Assembly: GCF_000967725.1 (NCBI RefSeq)
Contig: NZ_JXYE01000003.1
Location: forward strand, 434,001-498,000
Length of the DNA stretch: 64,000 bases
From: Loktanella sp. S4079
GTDB lineage: Bacteria > Pseudomonadota > Alphaproteobacteria > Rhodobacterales > Rhodobacteraceae
Direction: 5' to 3'
Made by a program: the position numbers and the translations under genes. Under the pieces are notes generated by a model, which saw nothing but the letters and a program-made list of their open reading frames with translations, had not been told where the DNA came from and made no database searches. Each line of letters starts with the position of its first letter. Positions within the stretch are counted from its first letter, which is position 1. This document shows, piece by piece, positions 27,448-36,729 of the stretch.

Positions 27448-27932
27448 GCGTAGATCGTCACCAAGGTACCCGTCTGAACCATCTGGTAAACTTCGTCCAT
27501 TTCATCGTTCGAAATGGCGATACAGCCCCATGTCCAATCGGTTTGCCCAACCCAACGATCGGGTGTGCCGTGAATAAAGATATCCCCACCCGGGTCCAAA
27601 CCCTGACTACGTGCATACGCCACATCGTTTGAATTGGGATAAGAAATCCCCAACGACAGATGAAAACGGCTGTTTGGGTTGCGACGATCAATCAGATATG
27701 CGCCCTCGGGGGTACGCCCATCGCCTTCGTGCACTTTGTGTCCCTCAGGGGTAAAGCCCAGTTGAAAACCGTATTCCTTTAACAGCGCATTATTATGCAA
27801 AAGCTGCATACGACGCTGTCCTTTGAATACTTGAATGCGTGTCACTTGTGGACCGGTATAAACCTGCGGTCCCGCCGAACAGCCAGCCAAACCCGCTGCT
27901 GCACCGACCATCATTGATCGTCTTGAAATCAT
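27444..27932 (-). CDS. L,D-transpeptidase lipoprotein (YkuD domain)
   Basis: A second YkuD enzyme, 162 residues from ATG 27932 (MISRRSMMVGAAAGLAGCS). The signal ends in a lipobox (GLAGC), so it should be a lipoprotein in the envelope. The catalytic motif is IHGTPDRWVGQTDWTWGCIAISNDEM near the C-terminus, typical of the DWTxGCIA subgroup and clearly different from the neighbour at 26159-26740. The open frame extends to 27983, but the added residues are polar and would spoil the signal peptide. It overlaps the CAP-domain gene stop by four bases. Confidence 0.88.
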   Translation of the reverse strand: MISRRSMMVGAAAGLAGCSAGPQVYTGPQVTRIQVFKGQRRMQLLHNNALLKEYGFQLGFTPEGHKVHEGDGRTPEGAYLIDRRNPNSRFHLSLGISYPNSNDVAYARSQGLDPGGDIFIHGTPDRWVGQTDWTWGCIAISNDEMDEVYQMVQTGTLVTIYA

Positions 27933-28019
27933 ATCACTGCCTACTTGTCCCGGTCTGCGCCGTTTTTCACAAGATATTCGCACATTATGGCAAAAGGTAG
28001 GAAAATTTGCCTTTTGATA

Positions 28020-29222
28020 TCATTTTCGTGTGAAAGGCGCGACAACTTCGACATGCGGTGACCAGCGGAACTGATCAACAGTCTGGACCCATGGCATATC
28101 AAATCCAACGTCGGTCAGCATCTTTGCATCCCGCGCGAACGTGATGGGGTTGCAGGATACCATCGCAATGGTTTTGATCTCTGAGCGGGCAAGCGCTTCG
28201 ATCTGAGCTTCAGCACCCGCGCGCGGCGGGTCAATGACGGCTGCATCGAAATGGCGCAGTTCATCAGGCTCAAGAGGCCGGCGAAACAGGTCGCGCGTTT
28301 CCGTTGTCACTTTGCGCAATTGATAGCCTTCGCGCCAACCGCGATCCAAAGCGGCGAGCATATCGGCTTCGCCTTCGACGGCGTGGACTTCGGCGCGTTT
28401 CGCGAGAGGCAGGGTAAATGTGCCGCAGCCCGCAAACAGATCGACAACACGCGATGCCTTTGCAGTGATCGCCTCAACCGCATCCAACAGAGATGTTTCA
28501 CCATGTTTTGTTGCTTGCAAAAACGCACCCGGCGGCGGAGTGACTTTGGTTCCGCCAAAGTCTTGCGCAGGTGCGTTAATTGTTACCACAGGTTCATCGT
28601 TCCAAACCAAACGCGACAACCCGTGTTGGTTCGCAAATGCAGCCAATTCAATGCGCAGCTGCGGCGTGAGATCTTTGTCGGTTGCAACAAAAACATCGGG
28701 CCCGTGGTCTGCATCTGTCACGGTTAGGTCTATTTCGCCTTTGCGTGAACAGGCCAATACTGTCAGCGCCTCAAGAGCAGGCTGAATTGCCAACAACGCA
28801 GGCGTCATTAGTTGGCAGTCGGGCACAGCAACCAATGTATGCGATGCGCGCCCGTGAAAACCAACCATTGCCCCCTTTTTGGTGCGACGACCAGATAGCT
28901 TTGCCCGGCGGCGCGAACGCGCAGGCGAAGTCGCAACATCCGGAAAATCAGGCGTCAGCCCATGTGCCTGAACAGCCTTTTGAACGATACCAAGCTTCCA
29001 ATCGGCGACAAAATGATCCGTGGCGTGCTGCATCGCGCAGCCCCCGCAGGATTTGTAATGTCGGCAGGATGCTGCAACGCGATCGGTTGACGGGGTGACA
29101 ATCCGCACTGTGCCGTCTTGGGCAACTTCGACTTCTTCACCGGGTAGAACACGTGGCAACAAAGACCGCCCATCCGATGCGCGCCCCATTCCAAGGTGTG
29201 TCAAACTTTCAATTGTTAACAT
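28020..29222 (-). CDS. 23S rRNA m5U methyltransferase-like protein (RlmD/TrmA family)
   Basis: The 400-residue protein is a class I SAM-dependent RNA methyltransferase with an iron-sulfur cluster: the cysteines in CRHYKSCGGC (residues 53-62) and PDCQL would bind it. Other signs are the SAM motif DLFAGCGTFTLPLA, the DPPRAG motif and the catalytic-cysteine motif SCNP. The family makes 5-methyluridine in rRNA or tRNA; it most resembles the RlmC/RlmD branch, but the target base cannot be assigned here. It is the last gene of a leftward run starting at hslO and abuts the upstream exporter stop. Confidence 0.88.
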   Translation of the reverse strand: MLTIESLTHLGMGRASDGRSLLPRVLPGEEVEVAQDGTVRIVTPSTDRVAASCRHYKSCGGCAMQHATDHFVADWKLGIVQKAVQAHGLTPDFPDVATSPARSRRRAKLSGRRTKKGAMVGFHGRASHTLVAVPDCQLMTPALLAIQPALEALTVLACSRKGEIDLTVTDADHGPDVFVATDKDLTPQLRIELAAFANQHGLSRLVWNDEPVVTINAPAQDFGGTKVTPPPGAFLQATKHGETSLLDAVEAITAKASRVVDLFAGCGTFTLPLAKRAEVHAVEGEADMLAALDRGWREGYQLRKVTTETRDLFRRPLEPDELRHFDAAVIDPPRAGAEAQIEALARSEIKTIAMVSCNPITFARDAKMLTDVGFDMPWVQTVDQFRWSPHVEVVAPFTRK

Positions 29223-31055
29223 TTATTCCGCCGCATCTTTTGCATCTATGAAACCACCAGACTGTCGGTTCCAATAGCGCGCATATAGCCCACCCTTGGC
29301 CAACAGGTCTTCGTGGGTTCCTTGTTCAACAATGCGCCCGGCGTCAAGCACGATGATACGATCCATTTGCGCCAGCGTCGAAAGACGGTGAGCAATGGCA
29401 ATCACCGTCTTGCCCTCCATAATAGACTCTAACCCTGCCTGAATCGAGGCTTCCACCTCGGAATCTAGTGCGGAGGTCGCCTCATCAAGCACCAGAATCG
29501 GGGCATCTTTGAGAATTGCACGCGCAATGGCGATACGTTGACGCTGGCCGCCAGATAGTTTGACGCCACGTTCACCCAAATGCGCAGCGTAGCCTTTGCG
29601 CCCTTTGTGGTCTTCAAGATCTCGGATAAAGCCATGCGCTTCGGCTTGGGTTGCGGCGGCTTCGATTTCGTCTTGGGTCGCATCCGGGCGCCCATAGCGA
29701 ATGTTATCGACCGCTGATCGATTAAACATTGCAGTTTCTTGGGTCACCATGGCGATTTGGCTGCGAAGGCTTTGTTGGGTAACGTCGCGCACATCCTGAC
29801 CGTCAATCCGTATGCTGCCTTCTTCGGCGTCATAAAGACGCAGCAGCAGCGCTACCAAAGTGGACTTACCGGCGCCCGAAGCCCCAACAAGACCAAGCTT
29901 TTCACCCGGTTTGACCGTCAAATCGACCCCATTTAGACCACCCGGTCCCCCACCGTAACGAAAGCTCACGTCTTCTAGGGCAATTTCCCCCTGATCCGCG
30001 CGCAATTCTATGGCGTCTTTCTTGTCCGCTAGGGTATGTGCGGGACTGAGGGTATTCATCGCATCTTCGAGTTCACCAATGTTGGAATACATCCCCATCA
30101 ACGTGAAACTGACCCAGCCCGTCATCTGGGACAACCGCAAGGAAATCGCCCCAGCCGCGGCAATGTCGCCGGGGGTCGCGGTGCCCAAGTTCCAAAAATA
30201 CAAAGTCGCCCCGACCAAAATAACAGGAATGAGCCCGCCCAGCGCCATGAGCCAAAACCGAAACGCCGCAGAGAGCTTGCCGTAAAAGATCGCCTTGTCA
30301 CGATAGTTCATCATCGATTCAATCGCGGCGCGGTCTTCGAAATCGTCATGTGCGAACAGTTTGACGGTCTTGATATTCGTAATGGTATCAACAACCTGCC
30401 CCGTGACCATCGCGCGCGTAGCGGCACGTGCTTTAGCGCGCGCACGAATGCGCGGCATGAAGAAACGGATCATTCCGATGTAACAAATCACCCACACCGT
30501 CAGCAGCAGGGCGGAACGCAAGTCCATGGTTAGCAGCAAAATGATCGACCCAACAAACGATGCCAGCGCAAATGCAACGGTGTGGATCATGTCCACTGTA
30601 ACATCCGTGGCAGCACGTGCGGCTTGCATCTGCTTTTGAGCGATGCGCCCAGCGAAATCATCGTCAAAGAACGTCACAGACTGTCCAATGGAGTGGCGGT
30701 GCAACCGCGATAGGATCAAATTGCTAAGTGACGGCGCAATCACCACGTTTTGCAAATAACCAGACAGACCCAAGAAAACGGGCCGCAACAAAAGAAAGAA
30801 AAGTGTCACACCGACCAGCAACGGCACGTTTTGCGAAAAATATGAACCGGGGTCAGAAGCCAGAGCCGCATCAATAACCCAGCCCAGCATCATGGCGGTT
30901 GCCACCTCAAGGGCACCAGCAGAAGCAGAGACTAATCCTGCGAAAAAGACGATTTTTAGACTACCATCAACACACCATTTCAAAAAGGCCAACAAGGTTT
31001 GCGGGGGTGGTCCACTGGCAGGTTCGAACGCGTCGATCCAGTTTTCTAGCTTCAT
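29223..31055 (-). CDS. ABC exporter half-transporter (MsbA/multidrug type), subunit 2
   Basis: This 610-residue protein fuses a six-helix exporter membrane domain (about 30-330) to a nucleotide-binding domain. Walker A is GASGAGKST, the signature is LSGGQRQR and Walker B is ILVLDEATSALD, so the ATP site looks intact. It begins inside the stop of the next half-transporter (ATGA overlap at 31052-31055). The two share end motifs (the RQSGGFI tail), so they most likely form a heterodimer. The cargo is unknown; lipid or drug export is typical of the family. Confidence 0.9.
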   Translation of the reverse strand: MKLENWIDAFEPASGPPPQTLLAFLKWCVDGSLKIVFFAGLVSASAGALEVATAMMLGWVIDAALASDPGSYFSQNVPLLVGVTLFFLLLRPVFLGLSGYLQNVVIAPSLSNLILSRLHRHSIGQSVTFFDDDFAGRIAQKQMQAARAATDVTVDMIHTVAFALASFVGSIILLLTMDLRSALLLTVWVICYIGMIRFFMPRIRARAKARAATRAMVTGQVVDTITNIKTVKLFAHDDFEDRAAIESMMNYRDKAIFYGKLSAAFRFWLMALGGLIPVILVGATLYFWNLGTATPGDIAAAGAISLRLSQMTGWVSFTLMGMYSNIGELEDAMNTLSPAHTLADKKDAIELRADQGEIALEDVSFRYGGGPGGLNGVDLTVKPGEKLGLVGASGAGKSTLVALLLRLYDAEEGSIRIDGQDVRDVTQQSLRSQIAMVTQETAMFNRSAVDNIRYGRPDATQDEIEAAATQAEAHGFIRDLEDHKGRKGYAAHLGERGVKLSGGQRQRIAIARAILKDAPILVLDEATSALDSEVEASIQAGLESIMEGKTVIAIAHRLSTLAQMDRIIVLDAGRIVEQGTHEDLLAKGGLYARYWNRQSGGFIDAKDAAE

Positions 31056-32899
31056 TTTGTGTCCTGCTCACTTTGTCCGATGAAGCCTCCCGACTGTCGG
31101 GCCCAAAAACGCGCATACTTGCCATTTTGGGCGAGCAGCTGTTCGTGGGTGCCATCTTCGACGATTTTGCCGTGATCCATAACAATGATGCGATCCATCT
31201 GCGCAATCGTCGATAGCCGGTGGGCGATAGCGATCACCGTCTTACCTTGCATCATGCCATATAGGGTCTGCTGGATGGCGGCTTCGACCTCACTATCTAG
31301 GGCGCTGGTCGCTTCGTCCAGTAACAAGATCGGTGCATCCTTCAACATGACGCGTGCAAGCGCGATCCGCTGGCGTTGTCCCCCCGAGAGTTTCACACCG
31401 CGTTCCCCCACACGCGCGTCATAACCTTTGTTTCCTTCGGAATCTTCCAAATTCAGAATAAAGTCATGGGCCTCGGCCTTTTGGGCGGCGGCGATCATTT
31501 CCGCTTCGGTTGCGTCGGGATTGCCATACATAATGTTTTCGCGAACTGACCGATGCAGTAGCGATGAATCTTGCTGGACCATCCCAATCTTGCGTCGCAG
31601 GCTTTCTTGGCTGACGGTGGCAATATCTTGGGTATCGATTGAGATCTTGCCTTGTTCGGCGTCGTAAAAACGCAGCAGCAGCTTAACAAGCGTCGACTTC
31701 CCTGCGCCTGATTCACCGACCAATCCGACACGTTGCCCCGGTTCAATCGTCAGATTGATACCATCCAATCCACCTGATTTCTTGCCATAGTGATGCGATA
31801 ACTGATCAATTTTCACGCCCCCCGGTCCTGATTGCAGCGTACTTGCAGCAGCATCATCCGTCAGAGTGATCGGCTGAGCGATGGTTTTCATACCTTCGCT
31901 CACAACACCAAGTTCACGGAAAAAGTCGCTGACCGCCCACATGATCCAGCCTGACATTCCGTTCAATCGCAGCGTCAACGATGTCGCCACAGCAACCACG
32001 CCCAGCGTTGCCGCGCCATGAAACCATAGATAGATCGCCCACCCAACAACGCCAACGATGAGCAGCCCATTCAGGACGGTTAGGGCAATATCCATGATCG
32101 TATAAAGCCGCATTTCAGCCTGAAAGGTGCAGCGCGACCCCTCGATGGCGTCTTTGGCATAGGCCAGTTCGCGGTCGTGGTGCGCGAACATTTTGACCGA
32201 ATGAATGTTGGTATAGCTATCGACGACACGCCCTGTGACCACGCTGCGCGCATTTGATGATGCCTCTGATGCGGGGCCAATCCGCTGCACGACCCACCGA
32301 AGCAGTACCATATATGGCACAAACCAAAGCGCGAGCGGAACGATCAGCCATGGGTCACCTTGGCCCAGCAAAATCGCCGCACCCACCACATAGGCGAAGG
32401 CAAAAGTAATCGCATCGAAAAGCTGAAAAACGACTTCGCCGGCTGCGGATGGCGTTTGCATGATGCGGTTTGCAATGCGCCCCGCAAAATCATCTTCGAA
32501 CCAACCGACAGATTGACGCAGCACATGTCGATGTGCACGCCACCGCACCATCGCCGAGAAATTGGGCAATATCGTATTATTGAGCAGTAAAACCTGCACA
32601 ATATGAAGCGCAGGCCGCAAGGTCAGAATAAAGACCGCGACAAGGATGATCTCGACCCCGCTACGCACCCACGCCTCTTGGGGGGAACCGTCTGACAGAA
32701 TATCAACGATACGCCCGACATATCCAAGCAGCCAAATTTCAACCGCTGCGATGATAACGGACAGCGTTCCCGTCAACAGAAAGATGTACTTAAACGGCTC
32801 TGCATAGGCGCGCAAAAATGGATAGAGCCGCGTCGGCGGCACATCATTTTCTTGGTAGTTCGTATAGGGGTCGATCAGTCGTTCAAAATAGCGAAACAT
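31052..32899 (-). CDS. ABC exporter half-transporter, subunit 1
   Basis: The 615-residue product has the same membrane-plus-ATPase layout as its coupled neighbour (GESGAGKST, LSGGQRQR, ILLLDEATSALD), and the pair is recognisably paralogous. ATG 32899 is preferred because GAGAGG lies about ten bases before it and it gives MFRYFERLIDPY; the open frame to 32971 adds an unlikely N-terminus. All catalytic motifs are canonical in both halves, so there is no sign of the degenerate site found in some heterodimeric exporters. Confidence 0.9.
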   Translation of the reverse strand: MFRYFERLIDPYTNYQENDVPPTRLYPFLRAYAEPFKYIFLLTGTLSVIIAAVEIWLLGYVGRIVDILSDGSPQEAWVRSGVEIILVAVFILTLRPALHIVQVLLLNNTILPNFSAMVRWRAHRHVLRQSVGWFEDDFAGRIANRIMQTPSAAGEVVFQLFDAITFAFAYVVGAAILLGQGDPWLIVPLALWFVPYMVLLRWVVQRIGPASEASSNARSVVTGRVVDSYTNIHSVKMFAHHDRELAYAKDAIEGSRCTFQAEMRLYTIMDIALTVLNGLLIVGVVGWAIYLWFHGAATLGVVAVATSLTLRLNGMSGWIMWAVSDFFRELGVVSEGMKTIAQPITLTDDAAASTLQSGPGGVKIDQLSHHYGKKSGGLDGINLTIEPGQRVGLVGESGAGKSTLVKLLLRFYDAEQGKISIDTQDIATVSQESLRRKIGMVQQDSSLLHRSVRENIMYGNPDATEAEMIAAAQKAEAHDFILNLEDSEGNKGYDARVGERGVKLSGGQRQRIALARVMLKDAPILLLDEATSALDSEVEAAIQQTLYGMMQGKTVIAIAHRLSTIAQMDRIIVMDHGKIVEDGTHEQLLAQNGKYARFWARQSGGFIGQSEQDTK

Positions 32900-32942
32900 G
32901 ATCCTGCCTCTCGCATGTGCGAAAGACATAACAAGGTTTCTG

Positions 32943-33533
32943 TCAGAGTAAAACCAGCACAGAAAATCCAACCAATGCGACGGCCATCACCCGCATAAAG
33001 ACGCGCCATGCTGTTTGATTTGTCAGCAAAAATGCCAAGATAGCGCCAGCCGCTGTCCAGAATAGGCAAACTCCTAGATTCAAACCAGAAAAGGTCAGCG
33101 ACAAGGTTTTTGCCTGATCAAGCGGGCCAAGATTTGCGACATATGCCGTCGCGCTGAGCGCCACAGCCCAAACCTTGGGGTTTATCCACTGGAACAACAC
33201 CGCTTCGATAAATGTGAATGGGCGATCGCTGCCGTCCCCCTTGGCTGGGTCCGCCCGCCACAAATTGAACGCCATCCACAAAATCCAGGCACTCGCCGCG
33301 ATTTTCAGGATGAATTCGAGCGTTGGATAGGCATTAAGCAATGTTCCGATGCCAAAACCGGTGACGCCTGCCGTTATCCCCACGCCAACAGCAACACCAG
33401 CGATATGCGGGATGGTACGCCGAAACCCAAACCGCGCGCCTGAGGTCGTGAGCAAGATCACATTCGGGCCGGGTGAGAACAATCCGAAGAAAACAAATCC
33501 AAACAGCGGCAACAACTCAGCCAAGCAGTTCAT
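32943..33533 (-). CDS. LysE-family amino-acid exporter
   Basis: This 196-residue membrane protein has the LysE/RhtB pattern. The first helix is followed by the family motif GLFSPGPNVILLTTSGARFGFRRTIPHIAGVAVGVG (residues about 18-52), and five or six helices follow in total, with LFQWINPKVWA in the middle. Members export amino acids or related metabolites. I used ATG 33533, which overlaps the end of cca by 17 bases; the frame is open further upstream, but only within cca. Confidence 0.87.
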   Translation of the reverse strand: MNCLAELLPLFGFVFFGLFSPGPNVILLTTSGARFGFRRTIPHIAGVAVGVGITAGVTGFGIGTLLNAYPTLEFILKIAASAWILWMAFNLWRADPAKGDGSDRPFTFIEAVLFQWINPKVWAVALSATAYVANLGPLDQAKTLSLTFSGLNLGVCLFWTAAGAILAFLLTNQTAWRVFMRVMAVALVGFSVLVLL

Positions 33534-34650
33534 CCTTACTAAGTGTAAAGTCAGACGCAATCCAACGTGCTTCGGCGCCCTTGAGCGCCTGACCAAGAGC
33601 TGGGCCTTGGTATTGTGGCATTAAATCGATCGCTTTGATGGGAAAGACTTGCTGCGCGCCAAATTTTGCCTTTTGGGCCTGAATAGGGTCTATTTCTACG
33701 CCAAGACTCGCAGCGCGAACGGCCAAATTATCCAAGGCAATACGCGCACCATACCGATAGCCAAGCTCACCGGGTGTCAGGTCAGATAAAGTCTGAGAAA
33801 CCTGTTTCTTTTGTTCGTTGGACAGCCTCAAACCGGATCTATCCCCACCCACTACGGCGAGCCGACGGATTGGATTGATGGGTAGCTTGTTCTGCTGCTC
33901 AACATGGACCAAAACGGCAAGGACCGTCGCCTCTGCCCCAGGCAGAACCTGCGCCAAAGCACCCGTCGCTGACATTGACGCAACGGCGGGTGCAGGGTCG
34001 GGCGCGCCAAGCAGTTTCAGCAACTCGCTTGTAATCCGCTCGGCAGAGAGCGTTTGAATTCCTTCAACGTTTTCAGCACATGCGGCCAAACCATCGGGGT
34101 CTGGCCCCTCGTTCGCCGCGCCGTACCACGCGTGGAACCTAAAGAACCGCAAAATGCGTAGATAGTCCTCTTGGATACGTTGCGCGGCATCATCAATGAA
34201 ACGGACCCTTCGGGCGTATAAATCAGGTAAGCCCCCAAGGGGATCAACAACCTGACCATCAGCACCAACATAGAGCGCGTTCATCGTAAAATCGCGGCGA
34301 CGGGCATCATCCGTCATGTTGTCGGCAAACGCGACCGTCGCACGACGGCCATCTGTCGCGACATCGCGGCGAAAGGTTGTGACCTCAAATGGGACGTTTT
34401 CGGCAAGAATAGTGACTGTTCCGTGTGCAATTCCCGTCGGGATCACATCTAGCCCGGCGGCTTTGGCGAGGCTCATGACCGTCTCGGGGTGCGCGTCAGT
34501 TGATAGGTCCAGATCGGCGACAGGTTCGTTCAAAAGCGTATTGCGAACGCATCCCCCGACAAACCACGCCTGATACCCAGCGTCAGTAAGAAGACGACAG
34601 ACCTGTTGCGAGGCATTATCTGTCAACCAATCGGCATCTATCTTTGTCAT
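33517..34650 (-). CDS. cca: CCA tRNA nucleotidyltransferase (polynucleotide polymerase family)
   Basis: The 377-residue protein is a class II nucleotidyltransferase: GGCVRNTLL and the metal-binding DLDLST lie near 33-51. The RRRDFTMNALYV block and the RRVRFIDDAAQRIQEDYLRILRFFRFHAWYG neck helix region are also present. Such enzymes add or repair the 3'-CCA of tRNA; some relatives are poly(A) polymerases, but the length and motifs favour CCA addition. ATG 34650 overlaps the upstream Nudix stop (ATGA), and an unsupported open frame extends to 34752. Confidence 0.92.
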   Translation of the reverse strand: MTKIDADWLTDNASQQVCRLLTDAGYQAWFVGGCVRNTLLNEPVADLDLSTDAHPETVMSLAKAAGLDVIPTGIAHGTVTILAENVPFEVTTFRRDVATDGRRATVAFADNMTDDARRRDFTMNALYVGADGQVVDPLGGLPDLYARRVRFIDDAAQRIQEDYLRILRFFRFHAWYGAANEGPDPDGLAACAENVEGIQTLSAERITSELLKLLGAPDPAPAVASMSATGALAQVLPGAEATVLAVLVHVEQQNKLPINPIRRLAVVGGDRSGLRLSNEQKKQVSQTLSDLTPGELGYRYGARIALDNLAVRAASLGVEIDPIQAQKAKFGAQQVFPIKAIDLMPQYQGPALGQALKGAEARWIASDFTLSKDELLG

Positions 34651-35237
34651 GACAGTCGATCCGCAAGACCGCGCAAGATACGCGCAGTCGCACCCCAAAT
34701 GTAATAAGGCCCGTAAGGAACCGCGTAATACTGGCGCAGTTGACCCCGCCAATACCGTCCTTCGATGCGATAATTTGACGGATTAGCGAGATGCGCAATT
34801 GGCACTTCGAAAATTTCGCTTACCTCGCCTTCTTCGCGGGTGGGTTCAAAGTCTTGGGTCAGTATGCCGACAATTGGTGTCACTTGATACCCGGTGACAG
34901 TCTGGTGCGTTGGCAACGATCCAAGCACATCAACAATCCCAAGAGGCAGGCCAATCTCTTCGTTTGCTTCGCGTAGAGCGGCATCAGTCAGGGATTTGTC
35001 GGTAGGGTCCTGTTTTCCACCTGGAAATGCAATTTGACCCGGATGATGTTTCAACCGCGCAGAGCGTTTTGTGAGAATAACAGTGTCTAACACAGGGCGA
35101 AACGCAACAAGAACTGCCGCTGGCGTTTGCGTCAGATTGTTTGGTTGAATAGATTTGTTCAGGTCAAAATCCGAAGATGCGCTGCCCAAATCGGACAACG
35201 CACCCACAATTCGTGTGCGCAGATCAGGCACCGCCAT
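34647..35237 (-). CDS. CoA-type Nudix pyrophosphatase
   Basis: This 196-residue Nudix protein carries the box GGKQDPTDKSLTDAALREANEEIGL plus an upstream LKHHPGQIAFPGG stretch. That combination resembles the UPF0035/NudL group that hydrolyses coenzyme A and related compounds. ATG 35237 overlaps the end of hslO by 14 bases and follows an AGGCAAAGG site. It is coupled to cca downstream. The substrate is inferred from the family. Confidence 0.85.
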   Translation of the reverse strand: MAVPDLRTRIVGALSDLGSASSDFDLNKSIQPNNLTQTPAAVLVAFRPVLDTVILTKRSARLKHHPGQIAFPGGKQDPTDKSLTDAALREANEEIGLPLGIVDVLGSLPTHQTVTGYQVTPIVGILTQDFEPTREEGEVSEIFEVPIAHLANPSNYRIEGRYWRGQLRQYYAVPYGPYYIWGATARILRGLADRLS

Positions 35238-36216
35238 CCTTTGCCTCGAACCCAAGTGTGGCGGGGTCAAAGACGTAATGCGCACCACAGAACTGACAAT
35301 CGGCAGTTACTGTGCCTTCGGGCGTGACCATCGTGCCAATCTCTTTGGCGGAATAGATCGACAGGCTTTGGCGGACGCGATCATCTGAACATGTACAGCC
35401 AAATGAAATGGGTTGAGCATCAAACACACGCGGCTGCTCTTCGTGGAACAACCTCACGAGCAGATCCGTCGGCGTAACGGTCGGCCCGATCAGCTCGATC
35501 TCGTCCACTGTGTCCAATAGCGTATTTGCGCGCGTCCAGTTTTCACCTTCTGCCTCGTCCAGAATATCGCTCGCATCCAAGAGACCAGCCTCGCCAGAAC
35601 CACCTTCGCCGGATACAGAAGGTGATGCTTTGGGCATGTGCTGCAAGATCACGCCGCCTGCACGCCAATGCGCATCCTCACCGGGCATTTGTGACCTTCC
35701 ATAGCTCAGCGAAAACCGGGTCGGGAGCTGCTCTGACTGAGCAAAATAGGTCTCTGCGCATTTGGCAAGCGAACCGCCCGCAATGGGTGTGATCCCCTGA
35801 TAGGGGGTCATCCCTTCGCCTTGGTCGATCAAAATCGCAAAGTAGCCGTCACCAATTTGCGAGAACGGCTCGGCATCGCGATCAAGACGTTCATCATCAA
35901 AAGACGCATACGCGCGAATGCGTGCCGGCTGACCATCATCTGTTGGCGCGTAGTAATCTGTCGCGATCAGGCGTGCGGCACCAGACCCGCGAACCTGCAA
36001 CGAAAGCTTCCAACGCAGCTTCATCGTTTGGCCGATCAATGCTGTAAGCAACGCCATCTCGGCGACAAGCGCTTCGATGACCTGCGGATAGTCGTGCTGG
36101 GACAACACCTGTTCTAGCACACCATCTAACCGCGCCACCCGTCCACGGATGTCGGAAGCATCAAGTTGAAATGGCAGGACGGTATCGTCCCAAGCGATTT
36201 TGGCGCTGAGGCTCAT
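35224..36216 (-). CDS. hslO: Redox-regulated chaperone Hsp33
   Basis: Hsp33 is a cytoplasmic holdase that is activated when oxidation releases zinc from its C-terminal cysteines. The 330-residue protein shows the four-cysteine switch: CTCSDDRV near 272-279 and CQFCGAHY near 305-312. The typical N-terminal domain precedes them (EALVAEMALLTALIGQTMKLRWKLSLQVRG). It is the first gene of the leftward hslO-Nudix-cca-lysE block. Confidence 0.95.
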   Translation of the reverse strand: MSLSAKIAWDDTVLPFQLDASDIRGRVARLDGVLEQVLSQHDYPQVIEALVAEMALLTALIGQTMKLRWKLSLQVRGSGAARLIATDYYAPTDDGQPARIRAYASFDDERLDRDAEPFSQIGDGYFAILIDQGEGMTPYQGITPIAGGSLAKCAETYFAQSEQLPTRFSLSYGRSQMPGEDAHWRAGGVILQHMPKASPSVSGEGGSGEAGLLDASDILDEAEGENWTRANTLLDTVDEIELIGPTVTPTDLLVRLFHEEQPRVFDAQPISFGCTCSDDRVRQSLSIYSAKEIGTMVTPEGTVTADCQFCGAHYVFDPATLGFEAKDGGA

Positions 36217-36294
36217 GGTCTTTCCTTACATGTCAGGAATTGGCATACCGCGCCTATATAGGCAGAGCAAGCCAAGGTCCAAGGGGGTAAGGCA

Positions 36295-36729
36295 ATGAAA
36301 CGCTATGGTGACAGCCCAAAAAAGGGCCATAAATACACGCTGCGCCCCGGTGCCTATGCAATTTTGCCGCGCGACGGGAAAATTCTAGTGACCTATCAAG
36401 CCGCCCCGCACTTCGAACACCAGCTGCCCGGTGGTGGGATCGATCCGGGCGAAAGCCCTGTTCAGGCGCTTCACCGCGAAGTGTTCGAAGAAACAGGTTG
36501 GCGCATCGCCCGCCCCCTGCGCATCGGTGCGTTCCGGCGTTTTGTCTATATGCCTGAATATGACATCAACGCCGAAAAGATTTGCCACATCTATCTGGCC
36601 CGCCCCGTACGGCCCCATGGCCCACCAAGAGAACCAGGTCACACTGCCGTTTGGTTACCACCACAAGAAGCCCTGCACGCAATCGCCAACGAAGGCGACG
36701 CCGCATTTTTGGCCAGCTTAATCAATTAG
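36295..36729 (+). CDS. Nudix hydrolase
   Basis: A 144-residue single-domain Nudix protein with the box GGGIDPGESPVQALHREVFEETGW (about 46-69). It begins with a basic, tyrosine-containing segment (MKRYGDSPKKGHKYTLRPGAYA). It does not match the MutT or CoA-type patterns seen elsewhere in the window, and the substrate is not evident. It is divergent from hslO and overlaps the end of the convergent membrane-protein gene by 12 bases. Confidence 0.87.
   Translation: MKRYGDSPKKGHKYTLRPGAYAILPRDGKILVTYQAAPHFEHQLPGGGIDPGESPVQALHREVFEETGWRIARPLRIGAFRRFVYMPEYDINAEKICHIYLARPVRPHGPPREPGHTAVWLPPQEALHAIANEGDAAFLASLIN

Noticed and set aside
27984..28019. AAAAGG...CCTTTT inverted repeat between the L,D-transpeptidase and RNA methyltransferase genes
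   Set aside because: It is AT-rich and short; neither a stable terminator nor a known operator could be argued.
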